NCBI GenBank assembly: GCA_964007475.1
Contig: OZ023273.1
Span: forward strand, 112,391,812 to 112,455,811
DNA: 64,000 nucleotides
Direction: 5' to 3'
DNA from: Hybos culiciformis
Lineage: Eukaryota > Arthropoda > Insecta > Diptera > Hybotidae
The notes under the pieces were generated by a model. The model saw only the letters and a program-made list of their open reading frames with translations. It was not told the origin of the DNA and did not search any database. Shown one piece after another: positions 39,776-50,500 of the stretch (positions within the stretch are counted from its first letter, which is position 1; each line of letters begins with the position of its first letter). A program made the position numbers and the translations under genes.

Positions 39776-40120
39776 GCTTATTCGGAAATAATTTCCCTTT
39801 ATCTACAGAATTTTCAAATTTCCTGGTCAAAATATTAACAAAATGTGTCACTGAGGTTTTGTCTAACCAATAAATCTTTTATATAAATAAATGTCTCTCT
39901 ATATAGTCACCACACTAAAATAGAATGAAAACTCATCTGAAGAAGTGTAACAAAAAAAATTCTTTTAAAAAAGCTGTTAAATATTAAAATTTTAATTTAT
40001 TATTATTAAAAATACTTTTGCTATCTTTTATAAAAATGTGTACACCTACCAGGTTTCATAATTATCAATTTTACGTTTAATAAAAAAAATTTGTTTTTTA
40101 CTTAGCTCTGTGCTGTTATT

Positions 40121-41777
40121 TTTTTTTTTTTTTTTTTTTTATCCCTTATTCCACGAGGGAACATAGGTCGCTAGCTTGTGCTCTCCATAGAACTCTATCT
40201 TGGGCTTTTTCTGTTATTGTCTCCCAAGTCTGATTATGTAATCTCATCTCGGATTCTACCGTTCGTTTCCACGTTATACAAGGCCTTCCTCTACGCCTTC
40301 TTCCATTTCGCGGACTGTATGCTAGTCCTTGTCTTGTTATTGCCCCTACTGGTCTTCTAAGTGTGTGACCAATCCAGCTCCATCTTCTTTTCTTAATTGT
40401 TTCTTCTATTGTTGCCACTTTCGTTATGTTCCATAGGTCTTTGTTACTAATCCTATTGGGCCAGAAGATTTTGCATATGATTCGCAGGCATTTGTTGACA
40501 TATGTCTGCAGCTTTTTGATATTATTTTTCGTAATTCTCCAGGTTTCACAACCATATAGAAGTACTGACTTGATGCTTGCGTTGAATATTTTTATCTTTG
40601 TATTGCGTGTAATTTGAGCTGATTGCCATATCTTATACATTCCTCCAAATGTTCTTCTTGCCTTGGTTAGTCTGTTTTGAATGTCTTTATCTGAACCACC
40701 ATTCATTGCAATTGTAGTTCCTAGGTAGGTGAATTCCTCTATGTCTTCTATTGACTCTTGATTTATCCGGATAGCATTGTTGTTTGTATCATTGATCCTT
40801 AGCATTTTAGTCTTGTTTATATTGATTTTTAATCCCATTTGTTCAGCTTTATTATTTAGAGCATTGATGCTATTCTGCATATCATGCCAGTTGTTGGCTA
40901 TTAAGGCAATGTCGTCGGCATAGTCTAGGTCTGTTAGTTTTCCATCCATCCATTCTATGCCTTCCATTTCTGTTGAGGCTTCCTCAAGGATGTCATCTAA
41001 CACTATGTTGAACAATGATGGGGACATACATCCTTGTTTTACTCCTGTTGTTATTTGGAAAGGCTCACTATACTTGCCGTTGTGAAGGACTACATTTTCT
41101 GCATTATTATACATGGATGTTATTAGTCTTATATATTTTTCGTTTATTCTTCTTTTCCTTAGAGCGTTCCATATAGCTTCTCTTTTTATTGTGTCGAATG
41201 CCCTGTAGAAGTCTACAAATCCTACATATAAGGTTGCCTGCATTTCCACTGTTTGCTCTATGATAATTCGTAGTGTATTTGTTTGATCAGTGCAGCTTCT
41301 TTTTGGTCTGAATCCGGCTTGATTATCTCGCAGTGTCCCTTATATGTTTACAGATATTCTATTCATTATTATAATTGCCATTAGTTTGTTTATTGTATTG
41401 AGCAGTGTAATGCCTCTCCAATTACCACAATCACGTAGGTCACCTTTCTTTGGCAGCTTAACTATTATTCCTTTTTTCCATTCTTGTGGTATTCTTTCAT
41501 TGTTCCATGCATCTAATATGAACGGCGCTATGATTTCGGCGCTTTGCTCTGGACATATCTTAAGTAGATCCGCTTGTAATCCATCTCTACCAGCTGCTTT
41601 GTTATTTTTTAGTTTTCTTATTGTTTTACTGATTTCACTGATATCTGGTTCACTGACTTCTTCATTGTTCATCAGAGAATTATTTGATGGTGTATTATCG
41701 CTATTATTATTGCTATTTATGTTACTGAAGTATTCATGCCATCTTCTTAATTGGTCTTCATTGTTTGTCATTGTTGT
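40121..41777 (-). mobile_element. RTE-type LINE, 5'-truncated, with 15-bp target duplication
   Basis: CTCTGTGCTGTTATT occurs at 40106-40120 and 41778-41792, directly flanking the element. Next to the first copy is a run of T (the poly-A tail on the minus strand). Everything from the tail to 41777 reads as one RT frame with a single stop. This is target-primed reverse transcription with 5' truncation: the endonuclease and 5' UTR never arrived. The near-intact frame and perfect duplication suggest a fairly recent insertion. Confidence 0.92.
40146..41777 (-). pseudogene. RTE-type reverse transcriptase fragment
   Basis: Motifs in order: QLRRWHEYF, NNKAAGRDGLQADLLK, EWKKGIIVKLPKKGDLRDC, NWRGITLLNTINK, QAGFRPKRSCTDQ, VDFYRAFDTI, GVKQGC, the catalytic LDYADDIALI, KININKTKMLRI, EFTYLGTTI. 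A C-terminal region follows with RRWSWIGHTLRRP and RRRRGRP. These are typical of the RTE group. A single TAA at 41340-41342 breaks an otherwise continuous frame. The codons before QLRRWHEYF (upstream of 41777) belong to the host target site, not to the element. No endonuclease domain is present. Confidence 0.9.
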
Positions 41778-42068
41778 CTCTGTGCTGTTATTAGAATTGA
41801 ATAATTTTTTTTTCATTGCAAGAAGTAGGGATATATTTTTTTTACGTAGGTGAAAATTATTTAATAACTATTATTTCTTAGTTCAATAACAAAATTTAAC
41901 AAAATCTTCTTAGAACTCACACTAAGAATAGCTATTAATTATAGCTTCAATTCGTCGAATTTGAATTTTTTAATTTTAGAAGTTTAAATTTGCAGTTTTG
42001 AGTGTAGAAATTGAAATTTAAAGAATAATAATTCCAATTATATTACTTAATATTAAATGAGATACAAT

Positions 42069-43609
42069 CAGTGGTGTTATCTAGCCGGTACGGTCCGGTA
42101 CGGCCGTACCGGTTGCTAAAAAATAGTAAGAACTCCGTACCGGTTGCTAAAGAAAGTTTCATTAATTAAAAATAACCCGAATTTCACTTTAAATAAGATT
42201 TTGGACAATACAATGAAAATGGTTGGTTATCTTATCTCTGATAAAATGAAAATAACTTCAGATTAAAATATTTTCTCAATATGGTAAATTTTGATCTATG
42301 TGGTTTGCATTTTTGCTGATGCTGATTCGAAAATCTAATCGTATTCACGGTAAATTAATTTAAGTAAGTTCTTGTCATATTAGTTTTAAATATTAGTTTT
42401 AAATATTAAATAGTAGAGGTAAAGTAGTAATTCCCATAAAGACATTATTATGTATTTAAATTTTATAAAATTAGACATGTCGCAATTTATACAAATATGA
42501 AGACACAACAAAATATTTCATTTCTGCATCAAAATGTAGTAAAACTGGAACCAGAAATGAAACTGTTGAAACTCAGTCTGGTCCTAATCAAAATAAATTG
42601 ATTCAAGTTCAGTATGGAGCTACTATTAATAACATTATTGAATTTCAGTTTAGTGCTATCCCCACGTCAACTGAAATTCTGGAACTTCAGCCTGGAACGT
42701 CAGTGAAAACTTCCAAAATACCATAGATAGAAACTAAGTTTAAGAGACCAATCGATTATGACCTATAGACAGTGCTCGAAGTGAGGCGGGATGGGGTGGG
42801 ATGCCATCCCGGTACTTCTAAATAATTCTAAACTCATCCCACCACTTCTTAGGATGGAAAAATGCATCCCGGAACATAATATTTTTAAATTTTAATAATT
42901 TTTTTAATGAATGAGACTTTTAAAATTCAAATAGTAAATAGTAGATATTTTGGTTACTAATTGGCCATGTAGTTATTTTTTTTGTAACACTTTTCGCAGC
43001 TTTTCGTAAATTTCAATTTTTATCCGATCAAATTTTGAATATTCTATATCTTTAATTAACTTCCAAATTTTGTTTAATTTTTTTTTTTTTAAATGGGTTA
43101 AATTTAATTTTTTAATAAAAAAAAAAAGAAAAATTGAAGAACAGCAGGGGTCATAAAGGCGGAGGGAGAAGAACATTTGAATGAATGTATTTAGCACATA
43201 AGCCAAGATAGCACGTTACAGGAGCCCAATACTTTAAAGTTCCTAGATTACCAGGCAGAAACACAATAGTGTAAAAAGTTAGAAACATATAAATATAACA
43301 GTTAAAGAAAGTGGAGTAGGATATTCTATTATGTAGTTCATTAAATGATTTAGGAACAACAAAGACGCAACGCAAGGGTTGAAGGTGGTAAAGTTAAATT
43401 AAAGTTGTTTGGATGAGTCATTTTTCTACTAAAAAAGAACAAAGCGGTAAAACTCTTAAATTTTTTCTAACCATCCCACCACTTTTAGCCTGCCACTTCG
43501 ACCACTGCCTGTAGATATAAAAAATAAATGTTTTTATAACATTATAAAAAATTATAAAATTATAAAAAAAATCCGTACCGGTTGATAAAACATTTAGATA
43601 ACACCACTG
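42069..43609. mobile_element. hAT-type element carrying a nested hAT (1.54 kb)
   Basis: Both ends read CAGTGGTGTTATCTA inward and are flanked by a perfect 8-bp GATACAAT (42061-42068 and 43610-43617). Subterminal CCGTACCGGTTG occurs near both ends and is repeated at the left. The interior at 42480-42726 has a less A/T-biased stretch that may be transposase debris but is too broken to read. A second element (42770-43507) sits inside. Confidence 0.92.
42770..43507. mobile_element. Nested hAT-type element (738 bp)
   Basis: The ends are CAGTGCTCGAAGTGAGGC and, inverted, CAGTGGTCGAAGTGGCAGGC, with CATCCC/GGGATGG runs just inside. Flanks CCTATAGA (42762-42769) and CCTGTAGA (43508-43515) are an 8-bp duplication with one mismatch. 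The interior carries a run of more complex sequence (43140-43390) whose minus-strand frame vaguely recalls a LINE C-terminus (VPKSFNELHNRI). I do not call a gene. Confidence 0.86.
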
Positions 43610-43617
43610 GATACAAT

Positions 43618-44450
43618 ATAACACTTTAATATATAGTATCTGATATTAACACATGTTTTTCTTATTAAGTAAGTATTCATATTCACAAAAGTACGGAACT
43701 ATATTTAAATATGAAATTAATGCTGATTGGAAGTAATAAATATTCGTTTCCATAATTACAAACTTATAAAAAGTAAAACAAGTTTTTGAGTTAAAATTTC
43801 ATTTATTTACAAAACAAAAAATAAAGTTGACCCAAAATGTGGTTAAAAATAGGGTTCCATTAATATACACACATGTTTTAACAGAGTATTTAAAGTTATT
43901 CATCATTTGGATGAAAAAAAAATTAGATGCCCTTCAATAAAATTTTGAATTTTAAATGTTAATTACTGCAATGCGATTAAGAGCTTATCTGGTCTGGTAT
44001 CAATTTTAATTTTAATTGAAATAATAAAATTTGGGTGTATTCAAAAAAAATAATTCTAATCTGATTAATATACTTTTTTTAAATTTTAACTAGAAAAATT
44101 ATAATCTACGTATTTTCCTAATTTTCAGGACCATTAATTTATTTTTGTTTTTTTTGAAAAATACTACAAATTTTTAAATTCATTCAAAAAGGCGAAAAAA
44201 AAGGTGATTTCTTTAATTTAATTTTTATTTTTGTAAAAATCCTCTAACCCTAACCATGGATAGTATATGTAGGTCCTAGAATGATAAATTGAAATTTCTA
44301 TATATAACAATGAAATACAATAAAAGGACATTTTTCATTCAACATATGCTTAGTAGTTTTCTTTATTTATTATACATACACCTAATAATACGTAGTATAG
44401 GTACATAATATACAATAAAATATAATATAATCTATAATGTATTTATTAAG
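43618..44450. other. AT-rich noncoding stretch
   Basis: Nothing recognisable between the hAT pair and the hairpin repeat. Confidence 0.55.
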
Positions 44451-44549
44451 TTTTAATGCGCAGGGCTTCGGTAAGTTGTATTTACATTCGCAAATTTAGC
44501 TCGGTAAATGCTCCATTACATGCATCAATACACATGCAATTATAGAGGA

Positions 44550-44615
44550 ATGTAAATTGTATTTACATTTTCCTGTGATGTAAATTGTATTTACATTGCT
44601 CTATATTGTATTTAC
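44550..44615. repeat. 28-bp tandem repeat of a short palindrome
   Basis: ATGTAAATTGTATTTACAT, itself an 8-bp-stem palindrome, occurs at 44550 and 44578, and its right half recurs at 44605-44615. It sits where copy A carries a different 31-bp array. Confidence 0.85.
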
Positions 44616-45039
44616 ATTCTTCATTTTGAACTGCGTAATACTATAAACAAAAATAATATCACTCACACTCACAATATTTCAATACAGACAAATACCAAAA
44701 AAAAAAAAAAATTGCAAATGTATACCTCTCACATCCATCATATCAATGCCAAACAAAGCTTAGTTTATAATGCTAAAAATCTATATTTTCCCTCTGAGCT
44801 AATCTATATTTTACCTCTGAGCAAACAAAAAAAAAAAAAAAACAACCAATAAAAAAATACGCCGCTATTTTTTTTTTTTCTAAAAAGCGGCCAGTCGATC
44901 AGTCGATGAATTTTCTTAACATGTGTTTCAATCTACTATTTTTAAAGGATCTTCGAACCTCTACTACTAAATTTTTAAACGAGTGTGGTTGGATTTTAGT
45001 ACAAAAATTTAAACCACACTTCAAAAATTGCACTTATTT

Positions 45040-45168
45040 TTATTCAAAAAAACAAAATGAATAAAAATAGAACAATGGTAACCCTGAAAATATCTTTGTT
45101 GTTATTATAAAGTTTGCTGTCTGTCAAATGTCAAGAATTTTTTTTTCTTTTATCAACAAACGAGGAAA
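45040..45168 (+). promoter_or_regulatory. Captured promoter-like region
   Basis: GGTAACCCTG (45077) and CTGTCAAATGTCAAG (45121) lie upstream of an ATG in a good context (GAGGAAAATGG). Motifs of these two kinds are common just upstream of insect housekeeping-type genes (recalled, not searched). Their presence with an intron-bearing 5' gene end suggests that the promoter travelled with the fragment. Confidence 0.4.
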
Positions 45169-45521
45169 ATGGCAGCAACAAGGAGATTATTTATTGTAAA
45201 TATAAATTATAATTATATAATTATTATTTGATTTTATTTTTAATTATAAAAAAAAATAATTATAAAATTATTATTATTTTTTTTAATAATTAAAAATAAA
45301 ATTAAATAAAATTTAAGAAGACCATTAGTTCCTAAAATAATAAAAAAAAAATTAGTAATTTTTCTAAAAAAAAATTATTCGATTTTTTTTTTTGCAAAAA
45401 AGAAAATGAATAATTTTTGTTGGAAAAATTACTAATTTTTTTTTTAATATTTTAGGAATTAGCTGATCTTAAATCATCCGGTTTGAAATCATTTCGAGAA
45501 ATAAATTTACTTCCGTATTAA
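45169..45521 (+). pseudogene. UBE2L3/UbcD10-type E2 enzyme, 5' fragment
   Basis: Exon 1 (45169-45195) encodes MAATRRLFI and stops at a GTAAAT donor. After a 260-bp intron an AG (45454-45455) opens exon 2 (from 45456), reading ELADLKSSGLKSFREIN and then LLPY and TAA at 519-521 of that line (45519-45521). UBE2L3-family proteins begin MAA-RRL--EL---(R/K)SSGLKSFR-I, and the family's first intron falls after the ninth codon in phase 0, exactly as here. Homology ends after about 26 residues: the E2 core, the catalytic cysteine and everything downstream are missing. It therefore cannot make an active enzyme. Retention of the intron and promoter points to DNA-level capture and not to a retrocopy. A short fused peptide of about 30 residues would be the only product. 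Confidence 0.68.
45326..45462. repeat. Inverted repeat spanning the captured 3' splice site
   Basis: AGTTCCTAAAATAATAAAAA and the following bases (ATTAGTAATTTTTC, ATTATTC) pair with the inverse of the segment ending TTTTAGGAATTAGCT. Arms are about 60 bp around a short A/T loop. The right arm includes the acceptor AG and the first bases of exon 2, so the left arm is an inverted copy of the intron-exon boundary. A smaller A/T inverted repeat lies at 45225-45305. Confidence 0.8.
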
Positions 45522-45619
45522 ATTTTATTTCCTTGCTTCATTTTGAACTTTTTTGTTTATTTTTTTCATTGTAAATGTATTGTTTTCAACTCCCTCTCCC
45601 ATGCACATTAAAGCAGTAT

Positions 45620-45797
45620 ACAATACATGTTAATCAAATTTGTTATACAGCTCGTTGTGTATGCACACAAACACATAGACACTCGTCAATATTATATCAC
45701 TCGACCTTCGGTCTCGTGATATAAACATGACTCGTGTCTTTGTGTTTGTGTATATACACAACTCGCAAGAATAACAAATTTTCTTAACATGTATTGT
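45620..45797. repeat. Long hairpin, arms about 87 bp, TTCG loop
   Basis: ACAATACATGTTAA at the left and TTAACATGTATTGT at the right are perfect inverses. Pairing continues with few mismatches through AAATTTGTTAT, GTTGTGTAT, CACAAACACA and CACTCG to GACC-TTCG-GTC at 45704-45713. The homologous hairpin in copy A is shorter and more decayed. Confidence 0.92.
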
Positions 45798-45810
45798 AAT
45801 CTACTATTAC

Positions 45811-47327
45811 ATTCTAGAAGAGGATTTCTATCGTAATTAATTAAGCTTACTTAAGTAAGGATATTTTGTGTTATTTTCAGATTATTGAAATTTTATTATT
45901 TACATACGTATTTGCACATAGAATCAAATTGATTTCTTTCTTGATTTAAAAATTTTTGATAATTTCTATTTCTTTTCTAACTATTTTACATGAGATTATA
46001 ATTTATGTTTGTGTATTAATAATTATTTTGCTATAAAATACTGAATAAAAGAATATTTACTGTAACATTTTTTTGATGTAATTCTTAATTATTTATTAAG
46101 TAATGTTTTTAATAAAATCATTTGACAAAATTAAAAATATTAATGTTTCTGCTAAATCTGATGCTTTCTTCAAAGGTTTCAAACGCTAAGTTATATAAAT
46201 ATATGATATAAATATATAATATAAATTTATGTGATGGTTTTATTTTCTTTTTTGTATCCTTAAAAGACCAATCCATCCTTAAAAGACTAATATTCGAATA
46301 TCATAATTAAAAATATATGAATTACGAGACCAAATTTCTATTTTAAAATTTTTTTCAACTTGAAATTATTTAGTGATAAAATAATTTTTATAGGGTCACT
46401 TAATTTACGAAGTTCATACTTCAAATATCTCATAAGTATTATTTCGGTATAATATCTAGTTGAATAATCTTCTTTCTTGGAAATCTCTATTAATTTAGCA
46501 ACAGTTTTTTTTAAATAAATGAACATTATATCAACAGTTTTTATATTCATTATTATTATACTCTACTAATGTATATTTTATTTTGATTTTGCTATAATAA
46601 AATTGTAAATAATATGCTTAATTCCGCTACTTAAATCTCAATTCATATATAAAGTGGTCATTATGTCCACCACACAATTTCAATATAATATTGCCAATAA
46701 AACAAAATACATTAAAGCTATTATGTGTATATATGTATGTAATACATTTCGTTTTTTTTAGTTATCACTTACAATAAATTATTGGCTTATTGGCTTCCTA
46801 AATGAATATTGTCACGCAAAATGAGGCTTTTTAATTGTTTTATTTAGTTTTGGTACTTAAACTTTATGTGACTATAGTTTTATACTAAATTGCCATAATA
46901 ATAATTTCCTAATTAGATCAAAATGAGACTATATTTAGTTATCAAAGTGCAAATAACAAGAATTTTAATTGAAATTAATTACTAAATATAATAATTTAAA
47001 TCTAGTTATTATCAATTAGGATTTAATTGTCTAGAAAAATTTTATTCTCTCTCTAAAATCTGAAAAATAGATATAAAATGAGAGAATTTTTGGTGCAGCT
47101 TACTTTCTAATCATAATTCATAAACAACTTCCTGGAACTAAGTTGTTTTTAATAACAACGTCTAAGTTGTTTTTAGTAACAACGTCGATTAGCACGGAAT
47201 GAAAAACGCTGAAATGAAAAGAGGTAATTTTGTGACGAAATGTAATAATTTGCTTATACATAAAATGTCGTTTTTCAAGTTTATAAAAATGACTGGGATA
47301 AGGATAAGACGATAGGATCCAATTCTC
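45811..47327. other. AT-rich noncoding stretch
   Basis: Nothing supported beyond a 24-bp direct duplication of CTAAGTTGTTTTTA-TAACAACGT near 47138-47186. Confidence 0.55.
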
Positions 47328-47331
47328 TTAA

Positions 47332-47562
47332 CCCTTTCGACCCTCAAATATAAGAAATTTATACGACGTGATTAAGCACGTTCCAATTTTTAGATCAAAA
47401 CTGACAGAAATATACAAATTCTTACGGCAACAATTTTAAATTCAAATATAACAATAAAACCCTGAAATTGCATCATAAAAACAGAAATTGGTTTCAAAAT
47501 ATCCCAGTAGTATTAAAATTATATTCTCTGGGATATATATAAATCCCCGGAGGTCGAAAGGG
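47332..47562. mobile_element. piggyBac-like MITE (231 bp)
   Basis: The left end is TTAA followed by CCCTTTCGACCCTC, and the right end inverted is CCCTTTCGACCTCCG. The right flank is TTTT where TTAA is expected, one or two substitutions from a duplication. CCCTTT ends at TTAA sites are the piggyBac hallmark. No coding capacity was found. Confidence 0.68.
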
Positions 47563-47566
47563 TTTT

Positions 47567-50500
47567 GTCATTGATCGAATAGACTGACGATATTTAGTAC
47601 ATGACTATGTGGTACTAAGGCTGTGCAAATGATCTTGTTTATAATTGTGGGAATATATTAATTTCTTTCAGGTTTCATTTATAATTTATACTATCTCTAT
47701 TAGTAATAATGTTCGATTCATGTCTAGTAAGTGATAAAAAAACAAGAGACAATTTTTTTTTTTATGAATTTTTTATTTACTAATTTTTTTTTTTTTTTTT
47801 TTTTTCATTTTTGCTTTATTGATATTATATAAACTTTATTCCTTTTTTATAATAATTTAATAGATTATCTTTTTATTTTTATAAATATTTTTTTTGTTTT
47901 TAATATTTGTATATTTTTTTTTTAATTAATTTTTAATAATAATATTAAATATAGCAACAGAAATTCTTAGAAATTAGAATAATAAAATAGAATTTAGGTA
48001 AATTATAAATTAATTAAAAAAATGTTGTTTTTTTTTTTAATTTTTAATTTTTTTTTTTTTTTTGTTATAATAATTGGTACAATAAAATACCAAATTATTA
48101 ATTATTATTATATTTTTAAGGGACGGTGAAAATTACAATAAAATTTTTTTTTTTTTTTTTTTAGTACATTTTAATATTTTTATTCAATCTCTTTTCTTTT
48201 AATTAATTAATTTTTTAAATATTGTTACTGCATATTGTTACTCATATAAAAAATTTGTATCTACATTTTGTTTAAATTGAACCAATATATTGCTTGTATT
48301 ATTAGTGAATTTTTTCTATTTAGTTATATCATAGATTAAGAATACACGTAGATGGTTAGCTTCATACAATATTATTTTTGGTGTTTTTATGTGAATGTGT
48401 TAGTAAAACAAAATAAAATACATAATAATTATCAATGTATGAAAAGAATTTTATTTAGTTTTACTAACACCTTCACAATAAAATACCAAAAAAGACTGAA
48501 AAAATGTTGTATGAAGCTTCCCATCTTTCTGTATTCTTAATCTATGGTTATATTTACTGTCGTTTCATGTTGGACTGACTGAAACAAAAATGTGAACACA
48601 AATTTTTTATATGAAAATAAAACTCTATATATGATTCTTCCCTCTATGCTGTAAGTTAAAAGAAAATAATGAATTTTCTTAAATTATTATATTTTTTATT
48701 TTGACATTAAAATAGATATCAAAAATTTTTTAAATTCAAATTCAAAGAAAATTATATTAAAAAAATAAATTGCACACAAAATTGAAAGAAGTTTTTTTGT
48801 TTATTTATTTATTGTTGTTTGAGAAATGTGATTTTGTGAATGGCTCGGTTTGGAGATAAATAAACAAATTTATTTTGATAACTAATAATTATTATAATCA
48901 TTTTTTTTTTTTTTAACATTATACAATATTTTATGATAAATTGTTTTTTTTTTTTTTTGTTTAATCTTTTAATTTTATTTTACTATTACATTATTTTATT
49001 TATTTATTTTATTTTTTTTTTATTTATTTATTTACTGATATTTCATTATTGAGACGGCTAGAATATTTTATAGTTTTGTTTTTTTTTTATTTATTTTTTA
49101 ATTTTTGTATTGATTTATTTATTAATAATAATCATAGGTAATTTAATGTGTAGGTATTTTATAGTGGTTATTTTCTTAAAATCAATACAAACTGATAAAT
49201 ATGATCTACATAAATGTAATTATTTTTAAAATTAAAATTTAAAATGAATAGATTTTTTTTTAAATAATTATAATAATTTTTAATTAAAAATATAATATTT
49301 AATAAAAAAATAAAAGTTGATGATTTTTTTTCTTTTCATTAGTTGCAAGTTGATATTCTAATTTCACGTTTTAATAATATAATGATCAAAAAATTAAATT
49401 TATGATTAAATCGCATCTACATAAATTACCATCTGAACAATATAATTTGGAGTCGAAGAAAAAGAATCTTTATAAATTAATGAAAATTTAGAACTATTTT
49501 GGAGAGAGATTAGCTGTGGCCTTCTTTCCTCCTAAGAATTTCAGCTAAAATCTTAATCCAGTAAAAAAATTTTTAATTTAATAATTTGTTAAAAAATTTC
49601 TTTATATTTCTCTTTTTGGTGTATAAATAATAAATAAAAATATTAAAATTATATTGCAAAAGATTTTTGGATAAATCATTGTTAGAATATAATTATTTTG
49701 AGTATATTTATTGAAGGTATTACGACTTTTTGTTTTTTTTTTTTAATTTATTATGTAGGTATTTTGTAATTTTAAAATTATTGAATTCTCATAGGCAAGT
49801 TGAATTTTATATGATTTAACAATCAGAAAAGCGATATAGAATAGTAGACTTTTTTTTTTGAGAATAATTTAAAAAATAAAGCATTGAAGATTTTAATAAA
49901 TTTCATAAGTAAATATGTACTAGTATTTGATAGTTTCTATATTTAATTGTCGTTTCAAGCAAGAAGATACAGGTGGATGTAAGATAATATAAAAAAAAAT
50001 CTAAAATTTCAGTGATCACTTTTTGAATTATATTGAACTATTTCAAGTAAATCATCTTTTGATTATCTCAAAAATTGCTTGCTACCTGTTTATTACGAAA
50101 TTTTTTAACAATACGATGATAAGTTTTCTGATAACGAGAATGAGAATTTTTTTTTAGAACGGCATGAAATCATTAATTTTTTTATTAAATTATTTATTTC
50201 TCACATTTTCTTTCGCTCCACATTTGCAATATTTTTATTGTTTTCAACTATCTCTTTAAGAGAATACAATTCGCTAAATATTTTGTTGGTCATATTTTTA
50301 ATAATTTATTCTGCAATAATTTTTCATGTACTTTTAGTTTATATATTTTCTAAAAATAAAACTATCAATCAATTGTTTTTGGATTCCTAGAAATTTCATA
50401 GATTATTACAAAAAATTGTCTAATGTGGAATATAATTTGTATATATTTTAATTTTTACAGTAGGTGACGACGCGACGGTCGCATCTAAATTTCATATTTA

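Larger units (their letters stand above)
44451..45810 (+). mobile_element. Hairpin-containing repeat, copy B, with captured gene fragment
   Basis: The left part (44451-44710) aligns with copy A at 6273, and the right part (about 45580-45810) aligns with the end of copy A, including the terminal hairpin and AATCTACTATTA. Between them lie about 870 bp absent from copy A. That insert contains an extra right-end-like piece (TTTTCTTAACATGTGTTTCAATCTACTATT, ending near 44941) and then the 5' region of a ubiquitin-conjugating enzyme gene. The capture is thus bracketed by two versions of the element's right end. The class is unknown; no transposase is present. Confidence 0.65.

Noticed and set aside
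39549..39851. 100-codon minus-strand frame across the gap
   Set aside because: Most of it is N. The real part (VTHFVNILTRKFENSVDK) is only a short open stretch and was not recognised.
50455..50490. CpG-rich word GACGACGCGACGGTCGC after a good acceptor
   Set aside because: One frame is open (GDDATVASKF) but has no donor, quickly turns into A/T-driven codons and resembles nothing known to me.
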